A DNA stretch of 64,000 nt from Streptomyces sp. MA5143a (lineage in GTDB: Bacteria; Actinomycetota; Actinomycetes; Streptomycetales; Streptomycetaceae), in contig NZ_OLMK01000034.1 of NCBI RefSeq assembly GCF_900290235.1, positions 1 through 64,000 on the forward strand, written 5' to 3'. How positions within the stretch are numbered: position 1 is the first letter of the stretch; each line of letters begins with the position of its first letter. Under the pieces are notes generated by a model. That model saw only the letters and a program-made list of their open reading frames with translations, had not been told where the DNA came from and did no database searches. The translations under genes were made by a program, and so were the position numbers. Shown here piece after piece: positions 44,414 through 53,461 of the stretch.

Positions 44414-45151
44414 TCAGCGGTGCTCGGGGTTCTCCGCACCCGGGCGGCAGCCCGCGTCCCACTGGGTGCGCTGGTTGCCGTGGGCGGGCATGCCTCCGGC
44501 GCGCTTCAGCAGGGCTGCCATGTGCATGAGGTTCCAGGTCATGAAGGCGGTGTTGCGGTTGGTGAAGTCGTTCTCCGGTCCGCCCGAGCCCGGGTCCAGG
44601 TACGACGGTCCGGGGCCGGCCGCGCCGATCCAGCCGGCGTCGGCCTGGGGCGGGATCGTGTAGCCGAGGTGCTGGAGGCTGTAGAGGACGTTCATGGCGC
44701 AGTGCTTGACGCCGTCCTCGTTGCCGGTGATCAGGCAGCCGCCGACGCGGCCGTAGTACGCGTACTGTCCCTGCTCGTTGAGTTCGCTGGAGCAGGCGTA
44801 CAGGCGCTCGATCACCTTCTTGGTCACCGAGCTGTTGTCGCCGAGCCAGATCGGCCCGGCGACGACCAGGATGTCCGCGGCCATCACCTGCTCGTACAGG
44901 GCCGGCCACTCGTCCGTCGCGAAACCGTGCTCGGTCATGTCCGGGTAGACACCGGGCGCGATGTCGTGGTCGACGGCACGGACCTCGGAGGTGGTGACCC
45001 CGCGCGACATCATGATGGCCGCGCTCTTGTCGATGAGGCCCTGGGTGTGGCTGAGCTGCGGGGACGGCTTCAGCGTGCAGTTGATGAACAGGGCGGTCAG
45101 GTCGTCGAAACGGTACGGCTGGTCAGCGGCGGGCGCCGAAGGAGCTGTCAT
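44414..45151 (-). CDS. NAD(P)H-dependent FMN reductase / flavodoxin-like protein
   Basis: A 245-residue flavodoxin-fold oxidoreductase of the NADPH-dependent FMN reductase family. Seen are ALFINCTLKPSPQLSHTQGLID (phosphate-binding loop), a central DILVVAGPIWLGDNSSVTKKVIERLYA segment (flavin contact) and GGCLITGNEDGVKHCAMNVLYSLQHLGYTIPPQADAGWIG. It probably reduces quinones or free flavin. The gap to the oxidoreductase gene downstream is 152 bp and contains the SigK-like promoter, so it may or may not feed the operon. The start ATG at 45151 has GAAGGAG just upstream. Confidence 0.9.
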   Translation of the reverse strand: MTAPSAPAADQPYRFDDLTALFINCTLKPSPQLSHTQGLIDKSAAIMMSRGVTTSEVRAVDHDIAPGVYPDMTEHGFATDEWPALYEQVMAADILVVAGPIWLGDNSSVTKKVIERLYACSSELNEQGQYAYYGRVGGCLITGNEDGVKHCAMNVLYSLQHLGYTIPPQADAGWIGAAGPGPSYLDPGSGGPENDFTNRNTAFMTWNLMHMAALLKRAGGMPAHGNQRTQWDAGCRPGAENPEHR

Positions 45152-45213
45152 GGGGTCAGCGTCTCGCGCGACATCCGACTTGTCCCACTCCGACGCACCG
45201 CCCGTAGGTCACC

Positions 45214-45786
45214 TCAGCTCCGGCGCAGCGGACCGAAGAAGGTGCGCAGGTCGGTGACGAGCAGGTCGGGGGCGTCGTGGGCCGCCCAGTGACCGCCGCG
45301 GTCGAACCGCGACCAGGAGACGATGTTCTTGTGGTCGCGCTCGGCGAATTTGCGGACCGGGCTTAAGTCGTGGGCGAAGCTCGCCAGCCCCGTCGGCGCG
45401 GTGGTCGGCTCCGTGGGGTGCTCGGTGTGGCGGTCCTCCCAGTACAGCCGGGCCGAGGAGGCGCCGGTGTTGGTCAGCCAGTAGATCGTGGCGATGGTCA
45501 GCACGGTGTCGGGGTCCACGGCGGTGCCCAGCAGCTGGCCGATCCAGGCGAGCTGGCCGGCCGGCGAGTCGGCGAGCGCGTGGGCCAGGTTCTGCGGCTT
45601 GGTGGCCTGTAGTTCGGCGTACGCCGACATCTCGGTGTTGAACGACTGCAGGAACCCCAGCAGCCCCATCTCCTCCTCGGTCAGGCCCTCGAACTCGCCC
45701 GGCGTGCCGTCGGGGAAGGAGAAGATCTGGTCGACGTGCACGCCGATGACGTTGTCCGGGTTCTGCCGGGCACCTCTTCCGCGCGG
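45214..45786 (-). pseudogene. Epoxide hydrolase C-terminal remnant
   Basis: About 185 codons corresponding to only the C-terminal half of an EHN-type epoxide hydrolase: NPDNVIGVHVDQIFSFPDG, LQSFNTEMSAYAELQATKPQ, LADSPAGQLAWIG, YWLTNTGASSARLYWED and the terminal FDRGGHWAAHDAPDLLVTDLRTFF with the catalytic His. The N-terminal EHN domain and the nucleophilic Asp are absent. Reading upstream, the frame hits the TGA of the PAS-PP2C gene immediately, so that gene's end lies where the missing half should be. No credible ATG or ribosome site precedes the remnant; a GTG at 45741 would give 175 residues. Confidence 0.8.
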
Positions 45787-48276
45787 TCAGCCGTAGGCGT
45801 CCTCCCCCTCCGGGCCGGGCACGCGGATCATCAGCAGCGTCACGTCGTCGTCATGGGCGGCCGGGTCCGGCAGGAGGGTGGTGATCAGCCGGTCCGCGGC
45901 CCGGTCGAGGAGCTCCGGGTCGTCGGGGGCGCCCTTCAGCGCCAGGTCGAGGGTGTGGGTGAGGACGTCGATCTGGACCTCGATGTCGGTGCCCGGTCTC
46001 TCCACGAGTCCGTCGGTGTAGAGCACGAGGGTGCTGCCGGGCGGCAGCGGCTGGGTGGACTCCTCGAACGGCACCCCGCCGCCCAGGTCGTTGACGCCGA
46101 GCGGCACTCCGACCGGGTTCCACAGCCGGCGAGCGGCCCCGTCCGGGGGCAGGGCGATGACGGGCAGATGCCCGGCCGAGCACAGGGTGACCTCGTCCGC
46201 CTCCTGGTCCATCACGAGGTAGACGCAGGTGACGAGCTGGTCCGCGAGGTCGCTGACGAAGGCGTCGAGGGCGGTCATGAGCCGGCTGGGCGTGGCGCCG
46301 GTGCGGGCCAGCGCGTGGGAGGCGGCGCGCAGCTGCCCCATGACGGCCGCCGCCTCCAGGCCCCGGCCCATCACGTCGCCGACGATGACGCCGGTGCGGC
46401 GTTCGCCGAGGGGGATGACGTCGAACCAGTCCCCGCCGACCCCGGGGTCCTGGACGGAGGCCAGGTAGCGGTGCGCGCTGGGCAGGTGCGGAAGTCGGGG
46501 CGGGTCCCCCATGAGGCTGTGCTGGAGGGTGTAGGCGATGTGCCGGTGCTGCTCGTAGCGTTCGGCGCGGGCGGCCTCCGCCAGTCTGCGCTCGGTGATG
46601 TCCCGCACGGTCAGGACCACCAGGGTCTCCTGTTCGGCCTGGAGTCTGCTGACGCTCACCTCGACGGGGAACTCGGAGCCGTCGGGGTGCCGCCCGTACA
46701 GGTCCCGGTCCACGACGGTCGGCCGGGGATCGCGCAGGCGCAGGTAGGCGCTCAGCAGGGCGCTGTGCCGTCGGCGCCGTGCGTGGGGCACGAGTCGGAC
46801 GACGTCGTGGCCGACGAGGTCGCCGGACGCGAGGCCGAACAGGCGTTCCACCTGGGCGTTGGCCATGACGATGGTGCCGTCGCCGTCCGTGATGAGCGTG
46901 GCGTCGGGCGCGGATTCCAGGAGGGAGAGGAAGCGCCGCCGGGCCCGCTGGACCTCGCGCTGGGCAGCGACACGCTCGGTGATGTCAGTGATCACCCCGC
47001 ACACGGCGTAGGGCTTGCCGTTGGCGTCGTTCAGCGGGAACAGGGAGCTGAGGACGTCCCGGTCGCCCTCCGGCAACTTGATCAGCTCCTCGCGCTGTAC
47101 GGGGGCGCCCCGGGCGAGCATGGCGAGGTCGGCGGCGCGGGCCTGACGTGCCAGGTCGGGCGGCAGGACGTCCTCGTCCCGCAGGCCCATCACCTGGTCA
47201 CGGGACAGGCCCGTGCTCGCCTCGAACGTCGTGTTGACGGCCAGGAAGCGGCCCTCCAGGTCCTTGATGAACACCACCGCCGGTGTGTGGTCCATGAAGG
47301 CCTGGAGGAGTTCGTTCTGCCGTACCTGCCACTCGGCGCGGGCATGGGCCTCCTCGACGCGGCGGCCCACCGCCGCGGCCGCGAGGACGACGGCCGTGAA
47401 CACGGCGGCATGGCCCGCGACGAGCAGCGCGGTGCCCAGCCGCGGGCCGAAGAGGTCCGCGTCCTCGCCCACGAGGACGGCCCAGCCGAGCAGCGGCGGG
47501 ACGACGAGGACGGTGGCGAACAGGCGGCGCCCGAGAGCGCCGGTGGTGCCCGCGTTCATCAGCAGTCCCGCGAGGCCCTCGTCCGGCCGGGCCAGGAACG
47601 CGGCGGTGCCCAGCAGCACCAGGGCGATCGCGGTGTGCAGGGCCATGCCGGTGTAGGGGCCGAACCGTTCCAGCTCGGTCACGGCGTAGGCGGCCCCGTA
47701 CAGCCGCAGCATGCCGAGGCCGAGGACGGCGAGGCCGGGGACCTGGCTGGTCCAGGCGGGTGCCCGGGGTGTGGCCGCGGACAGGGCGGCGGCTCCCCCG
47801 AGGACCAGGGCCGCGGCCGCGTTCGGTGACATCCGCCCGGGTGTCCCGGTGCCGACCCCGGCGGTGTCGTCGTCGAAGAGGAGTTCGTCGAGGCCGAGTC
47901 CCCTCCCGGTCAGGTATTCGAGCACGGTGAGTCCGCCGACGAGGAGGGCCGGGAGAGCGGCGACGCGGGCCGTGGTGAGCGTCCGCCCGCCGACGGGGCG
48001 GCGGGCGGCCAGGAAGAGGGACAGGCCGAGGGTCAGGACCGCCACCGCGGTGTTCGCCTTCATGGAGACGTCGACGCCGGGCAGCGGGCTCTTGAGCGCG
48101 TCGGCGTCGACGATCCATCCGGTCAGGCTCAGCGCTCCGAACAGGGCGGCCAGCAGGGCGGCGATCCGAGCCCCCGCCCGGGCGGCGGTCAGGACCGGGG
48201 CGTGGAACGGCAGGCCCCCGGCCTGCGTCGCTCCACCCGCGCCGGGCGGCTGGGACGCCCGCTGCTCTCCCGTCAC
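45787..48276 (-). CDS. Membrane PAS-PAS-PP2C (SpoIIE) phosphatase
   Basis: An 829-residue membrane sensor phosphatase. Residues about 30-285 contain seven to eight hydrophobic helices (for example IAALLAALFGALSLTGWIV and TAIALVLLGTAAFLA). Two PAS domains follow: FMDHTPAVVFIKDLEGRFLAVN ... VCGVITDITERV and LLESAPDATLITDGDGTIVMAN ... VLTVRDITERRL. The C-terminal 230 residues are a PP2C domain with VGGDWFDVIPL, VGDVMGRGLEAA, LYTDGLVE and DDDVTLLMIR. It would sense a membrane or redox signal and dephosphorylate an anti-sigma antagonist. GTG 48276 is the best available start, but the ribosome site is weak. Its stop directly abuts the epoxide-hydrolase remnant. Confidence 0.88.
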   Translation of the reverse strand: MTGEQRASQPPGAGGATQAGGLPFHAPVLTAARAGARIAALLAALFGALSLTGWIVDADALKSPLPGVDVSMKANTAVAVLTLGLSLFLAARRPVGGRTLTTARVAALPALLVGGLTVLEYLTGRGLGLDELLFDDDTAGVGTGTPGRMSPNAAAALVLGGAAALSAATPRAPAWTSQVPGLAVLGLGMLRLYGAAYAVTELERFGPYTGMALHTAIALVLLGTAAFLARPDEGLAGLLMNAGTTGALGRRLFATVLVVPPLLGWAVLVGEDADLFGPRLGTALLVAGHAAVFTAVVLAAAAVGRRVEEAHARAEWQVRQNELLQAFMDHTPAVVFIKDLEGRFLAVNTTFEASTGLSRDQVMGLRDEDVLPPDLARQARAADLAMLARGAPVQREELIKLPEGDRDVLSSLFPLNDANGKPYAVCGVITDITERVAAQREVQRARRRFLSLLESAPDATLITDGDGTIVMANAQVERLFGLASGDLVGHDVVRLVPHARRRRHSALLSAYLRLRDPRPTVVDRDLYGRHPDGSEFPVEVSVSRLQAEQETLVVLTVRDITERRLAEAARAERYEQHRHIAYTLQHSLMGDPPRLPHLPSAHRYLASVQDPGVGGDWFDVIPLGERRTGVIVGDVMGRGLEAAAVMGQLRAASHALARTGATPSRLMTALDAFVSDLADQLVTCVYLVMDQEADEVTLCSAGHLPVIALPPDGAARRLWNPVGVPLGVNDLGGGVPFEESTQPLPPGSTLVLYTDGLVERPGTDIEVQIDVLTHTLDLALKGAPDDPELLDRAADRLITTLLPDPAAHDDDVTLLMIRVPGPEGEDAYG

Positions 48277-48398
48277 CGCGTACTCAACTCTGTGGACGAA
48301 GCCGTATCCGCACACTCGGCTCGGGTGCGGAAGGAAGGTACCTACAGCGTCGCCCGCCCGGCCGGAATGCGCGATCGAGAGCGGAGGTCGTCCACGGG

Positions 48399-50009
48399 TC
48401 AGGACGGGCCGTCGAGGGCCTCCAGCACGGCCATCGCCGCGTTGTGTCCCGGCACCCCGCTGACCCCGCCGCCGCGTACGGCGCCCGCGCCGCACAGGAG
48501 CACGTTCGGGTGGCGGGTCTCCACGCCCCAGCGTCCGGTGTCCTCGTGGGTGTGGGGCCAGGCGAGGGCGCGGTGGAAGATGTTGCCGCCGGGCAGACCG
48601 AGGTCGCGTTCCAGGTCGAGGGGGGTCCTGGCCTCGATGCAGGGGCGGCCGTCGGCGTCGGTGGCGAGGCAGTCGGCGAGGGGCTCGGCGAGATGGGCGT
48701 CGAGCTGGGCGAGGGTCGACTTCAGGAGTTCCTCGCGCACGGCGTCGTTGTCGGCCTCGAACAGCCTCGCGGGGGTGTGCAGCCCGAACAGGGTGAGCGT
48801 CTGGTAGCCCTGCTCGACCAGGTCCGGGCCGAGGATCGTCGGGTCGGTGAGGGAGTGGCAGTAGATCTCGGAGGGCGGTGCCTCGGGGAGCCGGCCCGCG
48901 GCGGCCTGCGCGTAGGAGGCCGCCAGCTGGTCGTAGCCCTCGGCGATGTGGAACGTGCCGGAGAACGCCTCGCGCGGGTCGACGGACCCGTCCCGGAGCC
49001 TCGGGAGCCGCTTGAGCAGCATGTTCACCTTGAGCTGTGCGCCCTCGGCGGGCGCCGGCGGCGTGTCGCCGGTCAGCTTCGCGAGTTCCCGGGGTGAGGC
49101 GTTGACCAGGACGTGCCGGGCGGCGACGGTGCCTTCGCCGTCCGGTGTCCGGTAGGTGATCTCGGCGGACCGGCCGTCGGTCGCGATGTTCCGTACCTCG
49201 TGGCCGGTGGCGAGGACCGCTCCGGCCGCGCGGGCGGTGGCGGCGAGGGCGTCCGTGAGGGCGCCCATGCCCCCGACGGGGACGTCCCAGGCTCCGGTGC
49301 CGCCGCCGATCACGTGGTAGAGGAAGCAGCGGTTCTGGCTGAGGGTGGGGTCGTGGGCGTCCGCGAAGGTGCCGATCAGGGCGTCGGTGAGGACGACGCC
49401 GCGCACCAGGTCGTCGTGGAAGGCCGACTCCACGGCGACGCCGATCGGCTCCTCGAAGAGGGCCCGCCAGGCGTCCTCGTCGTCGATGCGGGCCCGTAGC
49501 TCGCCCCTGGTGGGCAGCGGCTCGGTGAGAGTGGGGAAGACGCGTTCGGCGACATGGCCCGTCATGCCGTAGAAGCGCTGCCAGGACTCGTACTCGCGCC
49601 CCGAACCGGTCAGTCGTGCGAACGCCTCCCGGGTGCGGCGCTCGCCGCCGCCGACCAGCAGACCGGTGGGGCGGCCGTCGCGTTCGACGGGGGTGTACGA
49701 GGAGATCGTGCGGCCCCGGACGCGGAAGTCGAGGTCGAGGTCCCGGACGATCTTCTTGGGCAACAGGCTGACCAGGTAGGAGTACCGCGACAGGCGGGCG
49801 TCGACCCCGGTGAAGGGGCGGGTGGAGACGGCGGCGCCGCCCGTGTGCCCGAGCCGCTCCAGGACCAGCACGGACCGCCCGGCGCGGGCCAGGTAGGCGG
49901 CGGCGACCAGGCCGTTGTGGCCGCCTCCGACGATCACCGCGTCGTAGGAGTCGTGGGGTCGGGGTCCGGGGCGGCCGGGGTGCGCATCTGGGGCGGGGGT
50001 GGCAGGCAT
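48399..50009 (-). CDS. Phytoene desaturase-like FAD oxidoreductase
   Basis: A 536-residue flavoprotein of the carotenoid-desaturase-like (CrtI/PDSS) superfamily. The FAD fold is YDAVIVGGGHNGLVAAAYLARAGRSVLVLERLGHTGGAAVS; the middle reads VIGGGTGAWDVPVGGMGALTDALAATARAAGA, and the C-terminus GGNIFHRALAWPH ... VLLCGAGAVRGGGVSGVPGHNAAMAVLEA closes the FAD site. Such stand-alone actinobacterial proteins have mostly unknown substrates; there is no phytoene synthase or other carotenoid gene nearby. ATG 50009; a short AAGAG lies upstream. The kinase gene ends 77 bp upstream on the same strand. Confidence 0.85.
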   Translation of the reverse strand: MPATPAPDAHPGRPGPRPHDSYDAVIVGGGHNGLVAAAYLARAGRSVLVLERLGHTGGAAVSTRPFTGVDARLSRYSYLVSLLPKKIVRDLDLDFRVRGRTISSYTPVERDGRPTGLLVGGGERRTREAFARLTGSGREYESWQRFYGMTGHVAERVFPTLTEPLPTRGELRARIDDEDAWRALFEEPIGVAVESAFHDDLVRGVVLTDALIGTFADAHDPTLSQNRCFLYHVIGGGTGAWDVPVGGMGALTDALAATARAAGAVLATGHEVRNIATDGRSAEITYRTPDGEGTVAARHVLVNASPRELAKLTGDTPPAPAEGAQLKVNMLLKRLPRLRDGSVDPREAFSGTFHIAEGYDQLAASYAQAAAGRLPEAPPSEIYCHSLTDPTILGPDLVEQGYQTLTLFGLHTPARLFEADNDAVREELLKSTLAQLDAHLAEPLADCLATDADGRPCIEARTPLDLERDLGLPGGNIFHRALAWPHTHEDTGRWGVETRHPNVLLCGAGAVRGGGVSGVPGHNAAMAVLEALDGPS

Positions 50010-50085
50010 GGCTCTTGGTAACACGCGTCGATCGGGGTCGGCCAGGGGGCCGGGGCAGGTGGACCAACGCCGGCGCGCCTGGGGG

Positions 50086-52371
50086 TCAGGCGCCGCCGAG
50101 TGCCCGCTGCTGCCGTAGGGCCGCCACCCTGCGGTACAGCCGCACCGCTTCCGGGCCCCGGCCGAGTTGCTCCAGGCAGTGGGCCTCGTCGTTGCGGCTG
50201 GCGAGGGCGTCGGGGTGGTCGGCGCCGAGGATCCGTTCGCGGGCGTCGGCGACGCCCCGGTACTCGGTGAGGGCGTCGGCCCAGCGCCCGAGCCAGCCGA
50301 GGCCGACGGCGACCTCACGGCGGCTGACCAGGGTGTCGGGATGGTCGGGGCCGAGGACGCGCTCGCGCAGGGCGCACACGTCGCGGGACTCGGCAAGGGC
50401 CTCCTCCCAGCGGCCGAGCCGGCCGAGGTTGACGCCGAGGCCGTGGCGGGCGCGCAGCGTCTCGGGATGGTCGGGGCCGTGGACCCGGGCGCGGTCGTCG
50501 ACGAGGGCGCGGTAGAGGGGCAGGGCCCGGGTGCTGTGGCCGAGCCTGCCGAGGCTGATGCCGACCTCGTGGCGGGCGGCGAGGGTGTCGGGGTGGTCGG
50601 GGCCGAGGGCCTGGGAGCGGGCCTCGGCGACCTCCTCGTAGGTCTGGAGCGCCTCGGGCCAGCGGCCCAGCTGGCCGAGCGCCCAGGCGACCTCGAAGCG
50701 GGTGACGAGGGTGTCGGGGTGGTTGGCGCCGAGGACGCGGGTGCGGGCGGCGGCGACCTCGCTCGCCGTGCGGTACGCGTCCTCCAGCAGGCCGAGCCTG
50801 CTGAGGGTGAAGGCGAGGTTGTGGCGGCAGCGCAGGGTGTCCGGATGGTCGGGGCCGGCGAGGCGCTCCCGGGTGGCGAGCACGGACGCGTACGCCTGGT
50901 GGGCCTCCTGGTGGCGGCCCAGCTGGCCGAGGACGTACGCCATCTCCTGCCGGGCGGCGAGCGTGTCGGGGTGGTCGGCGCCGAGGAACCGCTCGCGGGC
51001 GTGGGCGACATGGGCGAACTCGCGCAGCGCGTCGGCGGGGCGGCCGGTGCGGCTCAGGGTGAAGCCGACCTCGTAGCGGCTGGCCAGGGTGTCGGGGTGG
51101 TCCGCTCCGAGGGCGTGCTCCCGTTCGGCGGCGACCGCCCGGTGCACCTCCCCGGCCTCCGTCCAGCGGCCGAGGCGGCCCAGGCTCAGGCCCGCGTTGT
51201 GCCGCCCGGCCAGGGTGGCGATCAACGCCGGTGAGGGGGTGGGCCGTTCGGTGCGTACGGGTTCCTCGGAGCGTACGGCGGCAGGGCGGGCGATCCACTC
51301 ACCGGTGAGACCGGCGGAGGCGTCCGGCGGGGTGAGGCGCAGTCCGGTGCCGGTGGCCTTGTGGCCGGTGGTCATGCCCTGGGTCCAGGACGGCAGCCGG
51401 GGCTCGCGCGCCGCGGCCGGCTCGGGGCGGGCCGGGGGCCGCGGGGTCACGGGTACGGGGTCGGGCGTGGTGTCGGGCGTAGGGGCGCGGCCGGGGCCGC
51501 CCGAGGGTGCCGGAGCCGGCGTCGTCCGGCCCTCGTCGATGCGGCGGCCCAGCTCGCGGGCGTCCTGGGGGCGGGCCTCCGGCTGCTTGGCCAGCAGGTC
51601 CAGGATGAGCCGCTCCAGGTACGCGGGGAGGTCCTCGCGGTGGCTGCGCGGGGGCAGGGGCACGGTGTCGCGGTGGCCCATGAGGACCGCCCAGGGGTCG
51701 TCCAGGTCGAACGGCGGTACCCCGGTGGCGATCTCGTAGAGGACGCAGCCGAACGAGTACAGGTCGCTGCGCCGGTCGACCTGGCCGCCGCTGATCTGTT
51801 CCGGCGACATGTAGTGGGGGGTGCCCATCGCGATGCCGGTGCCGGTGAGGCGGGAGGTGAAGGTGACGTCGCGGCCGAGGCGGGCGATCCCGAAGTCGCA
51901 GATCTTCACCGTGCCGTCGGTGAGCCGCATGATGTTGGCGGGTTTCAGGTCGCGGTGCACGATGCCCCGCCGGTGGGTGTAGGCGAGGGCGGAGGCCACC
52001 TGTCCGGCCACCTCGACGACATCGGCGACGGGCAGCGGATGGTGTTTGTTGTCCTCCAGGAGCTGGCTGAGGTTGCGGCCCTCCAGCAGTTCCATCACGA
52101 GGAACAGCACTCCGTCGGACTCGCCGAAGTCATGGACGACGGTCACTCCCCGGTGCTGGAGTCCGGCGGCGACGCGCGCCTCCCGCCGGAACCGCTCGCG
52201 GAGCACACTGACGACGGACTGGTCCGGCCGGGTGTTGACGGGTTTGAGGCACTTGACCGCGACCTGGCGGTCCAGTGACTCGTCTCTGGCACGCCAGACC
52301 TCGCCCATGCCGCCACGCCCGATCAGATCGAGCAGCCGGTACCGGCCCTGGATCAGCGTGGTGTCCGTCAT
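50086..52371 (-). CDS. Ser/Thr protein kinase with C-terminal TPR array
   Basis: A 761-residue cytoplasmic kinase. The kinase domain (about 10-275) has IGRGGMGEVW, Lys40 in VAVKCLK, HRDLKPAN with Asp141, KICDFGIAR and TPHYMSPEQISGGQ. After a Pro-rich linker (about 280-400), nine kinesin-light-chain-type TPR units of 42 residues follow, eight of them marked by GADHPDTLASR-like boxes. No membrane helix is present, so signals probably come through a protein bound to the TPR array. Family members in Streptomyces are often near regulators, but no substrate can be named. ATG 52371. The repeat structure is clear also at DNA level. Confidence 0.92.
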   Translation of the reverse strand: MTDTTLIQGRYRLLDLIGRGGMGEVWRARDESLDRQVAVKCLKPVNTRPDQSVVSVLRERFRREARVAAGLQHRGVTVVHDFGESDGVLFLVMELLEGRNLSQLLEDNKHHPLPVADVVEVAGQVASALAYTHRRGIVHRDLKPANIMRLTDGTVKICDFGIARLGRDVTFTSRLTGTGIAMGTPHYMSPEQISGGQVDRRSDLYSFGCVLYEIATGVPPFDLDDPWAVLMGHRDTVPLPPRSHREDLPAYLERLILDLLAKQPEARPQDARELGRRIDEGRTTPAPAPSGGPGRAPTPDTTPDPVPVTPRPPARPEPAAAREPRLPSWTQGMTTGHKATGTGLRLTPPDASAGLTGEWIARPAAVRSEEPVRTERPTPSPALIATLAGRHNAGLSLGRLGRWTEAGEVHRAVAAEREHALGADHPDTLASRYEVGFTLSRTGRPADALREFAHVAHARERFLGADHPDTLAARQEMAYVLGQLGRHQEAHQAYASVLATRERLAGPDHPDTLRCRHNLAFTLSRLGLLEDAYRTASEVAAARTRVLGANHPDTLVTRFEVAWALGQLGRWPEALQTYEEVAEARSQALGPDHPDTLAARHEVGISLGRLGHSTRALPLYRALVDDRARVHGPDHPETLRARHGLGVNLGRLGRWEEALAESRDVCALRERVLGPDHPDTLVSRREVAVGLGWLGRWADALTEYRGVADARERILGADHPDALASRNDEAHCLEQLGRGPEAVRLYRRVAALRQQRALGGA

Positions 52372-52439
52372 CGCCAACGATCGCCCCCGTCCGTACGGAC
52401 CCGCCCTCCCCTGACGTGTCCGATGTCCAGTATGGCGAC

Positions 52440-53321
52440 CTATCTCATGACTTTGTACGGTGCCGGGCGGGTGTCGGGACCGAGCCGCGCCATCGCCTTC
52501 AGGATGTGCTTGGGCGGGAGCTGCCAGCGCAGACGTGCGGGAACGCGGCGCAGCAGGGTGCCGGCGCGCCGCAGGCGGCGGGTGACGACCGCCGGCGCGG
52601 GGGCCGGTCTGCCGTACAACTCGTGGGCGTACGGCGGCAGGGAGGCGTACGCGAGGTCGGCCACGCGCCGCCAGAGCGCTTCGCGTGCCGGTACGAGCAA
52701 CGGGTGGGTGGGCGGGCGGCGCAGGAAGTCGTCCACGTCGCGTGCCTCCGGTCCGGCGGCCAGTTCGGAGCGGACCCGTTCGAAGTACGCGGTCAACTCG
52801 GCGCGACTGCCGGGCGCGTCGGCCGGGTCGAGTCCTACCAGGCGGGCGCTGACGCGGTGTTCGGCCACGTACCGGTCGGCGGCCTTCTCGCCGAGGGGGA
52901 AGCCGGAGCGGAGCAGGATGTGCACATAGGAGTCGATCTCGGCGCAGTGCACCCACAGCAGCAGTCCGGGTTCGTCGACGCCGTACCGCTCCCCCGTGTG
53001 CGGGTCGGTGGCGGTGAGCATGCTGTGGATCTTCCGGACGCGGGCGGCGGCCCGCTCGGCGGCGTCCGTGGTGCCGTACGAGACGGTGCCGACGAAGTCC
53101 GCCGTGCGCAGCAGCCGGCCCCAGGCGTCCTTGCGGAAGTCGGAGTTCTGCATGACGCCGCGTACCGCCCGGGGGTGCAGGGCCTGGAGGTAGAGGGCGC
53201 GGACCCCGGCGATCCACATCATGGGATCGCCGTGCGTCTGCCAGGTCACCGAGTCGGGCCCGAAGAGTCCGGGGTCGCCCCGGTGCGGGGCGCCCACGCC
53301 TTCGGGTCGGGTCACGGTCAT
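52440..53321 (-). CDS. DUF2236 (MpaB/Lcp-like) oxygenase
   Basis: A 293-residue helical protein of the DUF2236 family (oxygenase MpaB / latex-clearing protein type), some of which bind b-type haem. Signature segments are GPDSVTWQTHGDPMMWIAGVRALYLQALHPRAVRGVMQNSDF, RVRKIHSMLTATDPHTGERYGVDEPGLLLWVHCAEIDSYV and GEKAADRYVAEHRVSARLVG, including the conserved HG..., LHP and WVH histidines. No signal peptide is present, so it is an intracellular enzyme with unknown substrate. The AGGTG site is nine bases before the ATG. It is followed on the same strand by the TPR kinase gene 68 bp away. Confidence 0.88.
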   Translation of the reverse strand: MTVTRPEGVGAPHRGDPGLFGPDSVTWQTHGDPMMWIAGVRALYLQALHPRAVRGVMQNSDFRKDAWGRLLRTADFVGTVSYGTTDAAERAAARVRKIHSMLTATDPHTGERYGVDEPGLLLWVHCAEIDSYVHILLRSGFPLGEKAADRYVAEHRVSARLVGLDPADAPGSRAELTAYFERVRSELAAGPEARDVDDFLRRPPTHPLLVPAREALWRRVADLAYASLPPYAHELYGRPAPAPAVVTRRLRRAGTLLRRVPARLRWQLPPKHILKAMARLGPDTRPAPYKVMR

Positions 53322-53461
53322 GTGAGGTCACCTCGGATGGCTGTCGGCTCGCACGGCTGGTCGACCGTTCAGCATCATCCCCCCAGAGGGAGACAGAGCG
53401 GAAGGTGCTGGTGACCGTGCCCGACAGGCAGGTCACCCGCTCGTGGTCGGGTGTGCTCGGG

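Noticed and set aside
44930..45150. Membership of the FMN-reductase gene in the SigK-linked operon
   Set aside because: A 152-bp gap containing the SigK-like promoter separates it from the FAD oxidoreductase gene, so co-transcription is unproven and it was not counted in the operon.
48277..50067. One giant minus-strand frame joining the PAS-PP2C protein with upstream sequence
   Set aside because: The upstream portion is the wrong-frame shadow of the phytoene-desaturase-like gene, which has full FAD motifs in its own frame.
50086..51260. Regular DNA repeats that could suggest a CRISPR array
   Set aside because: The period is about 126 bp, the units are coding and translate to TPR helices; there are no identical short repeats with unique spacers.
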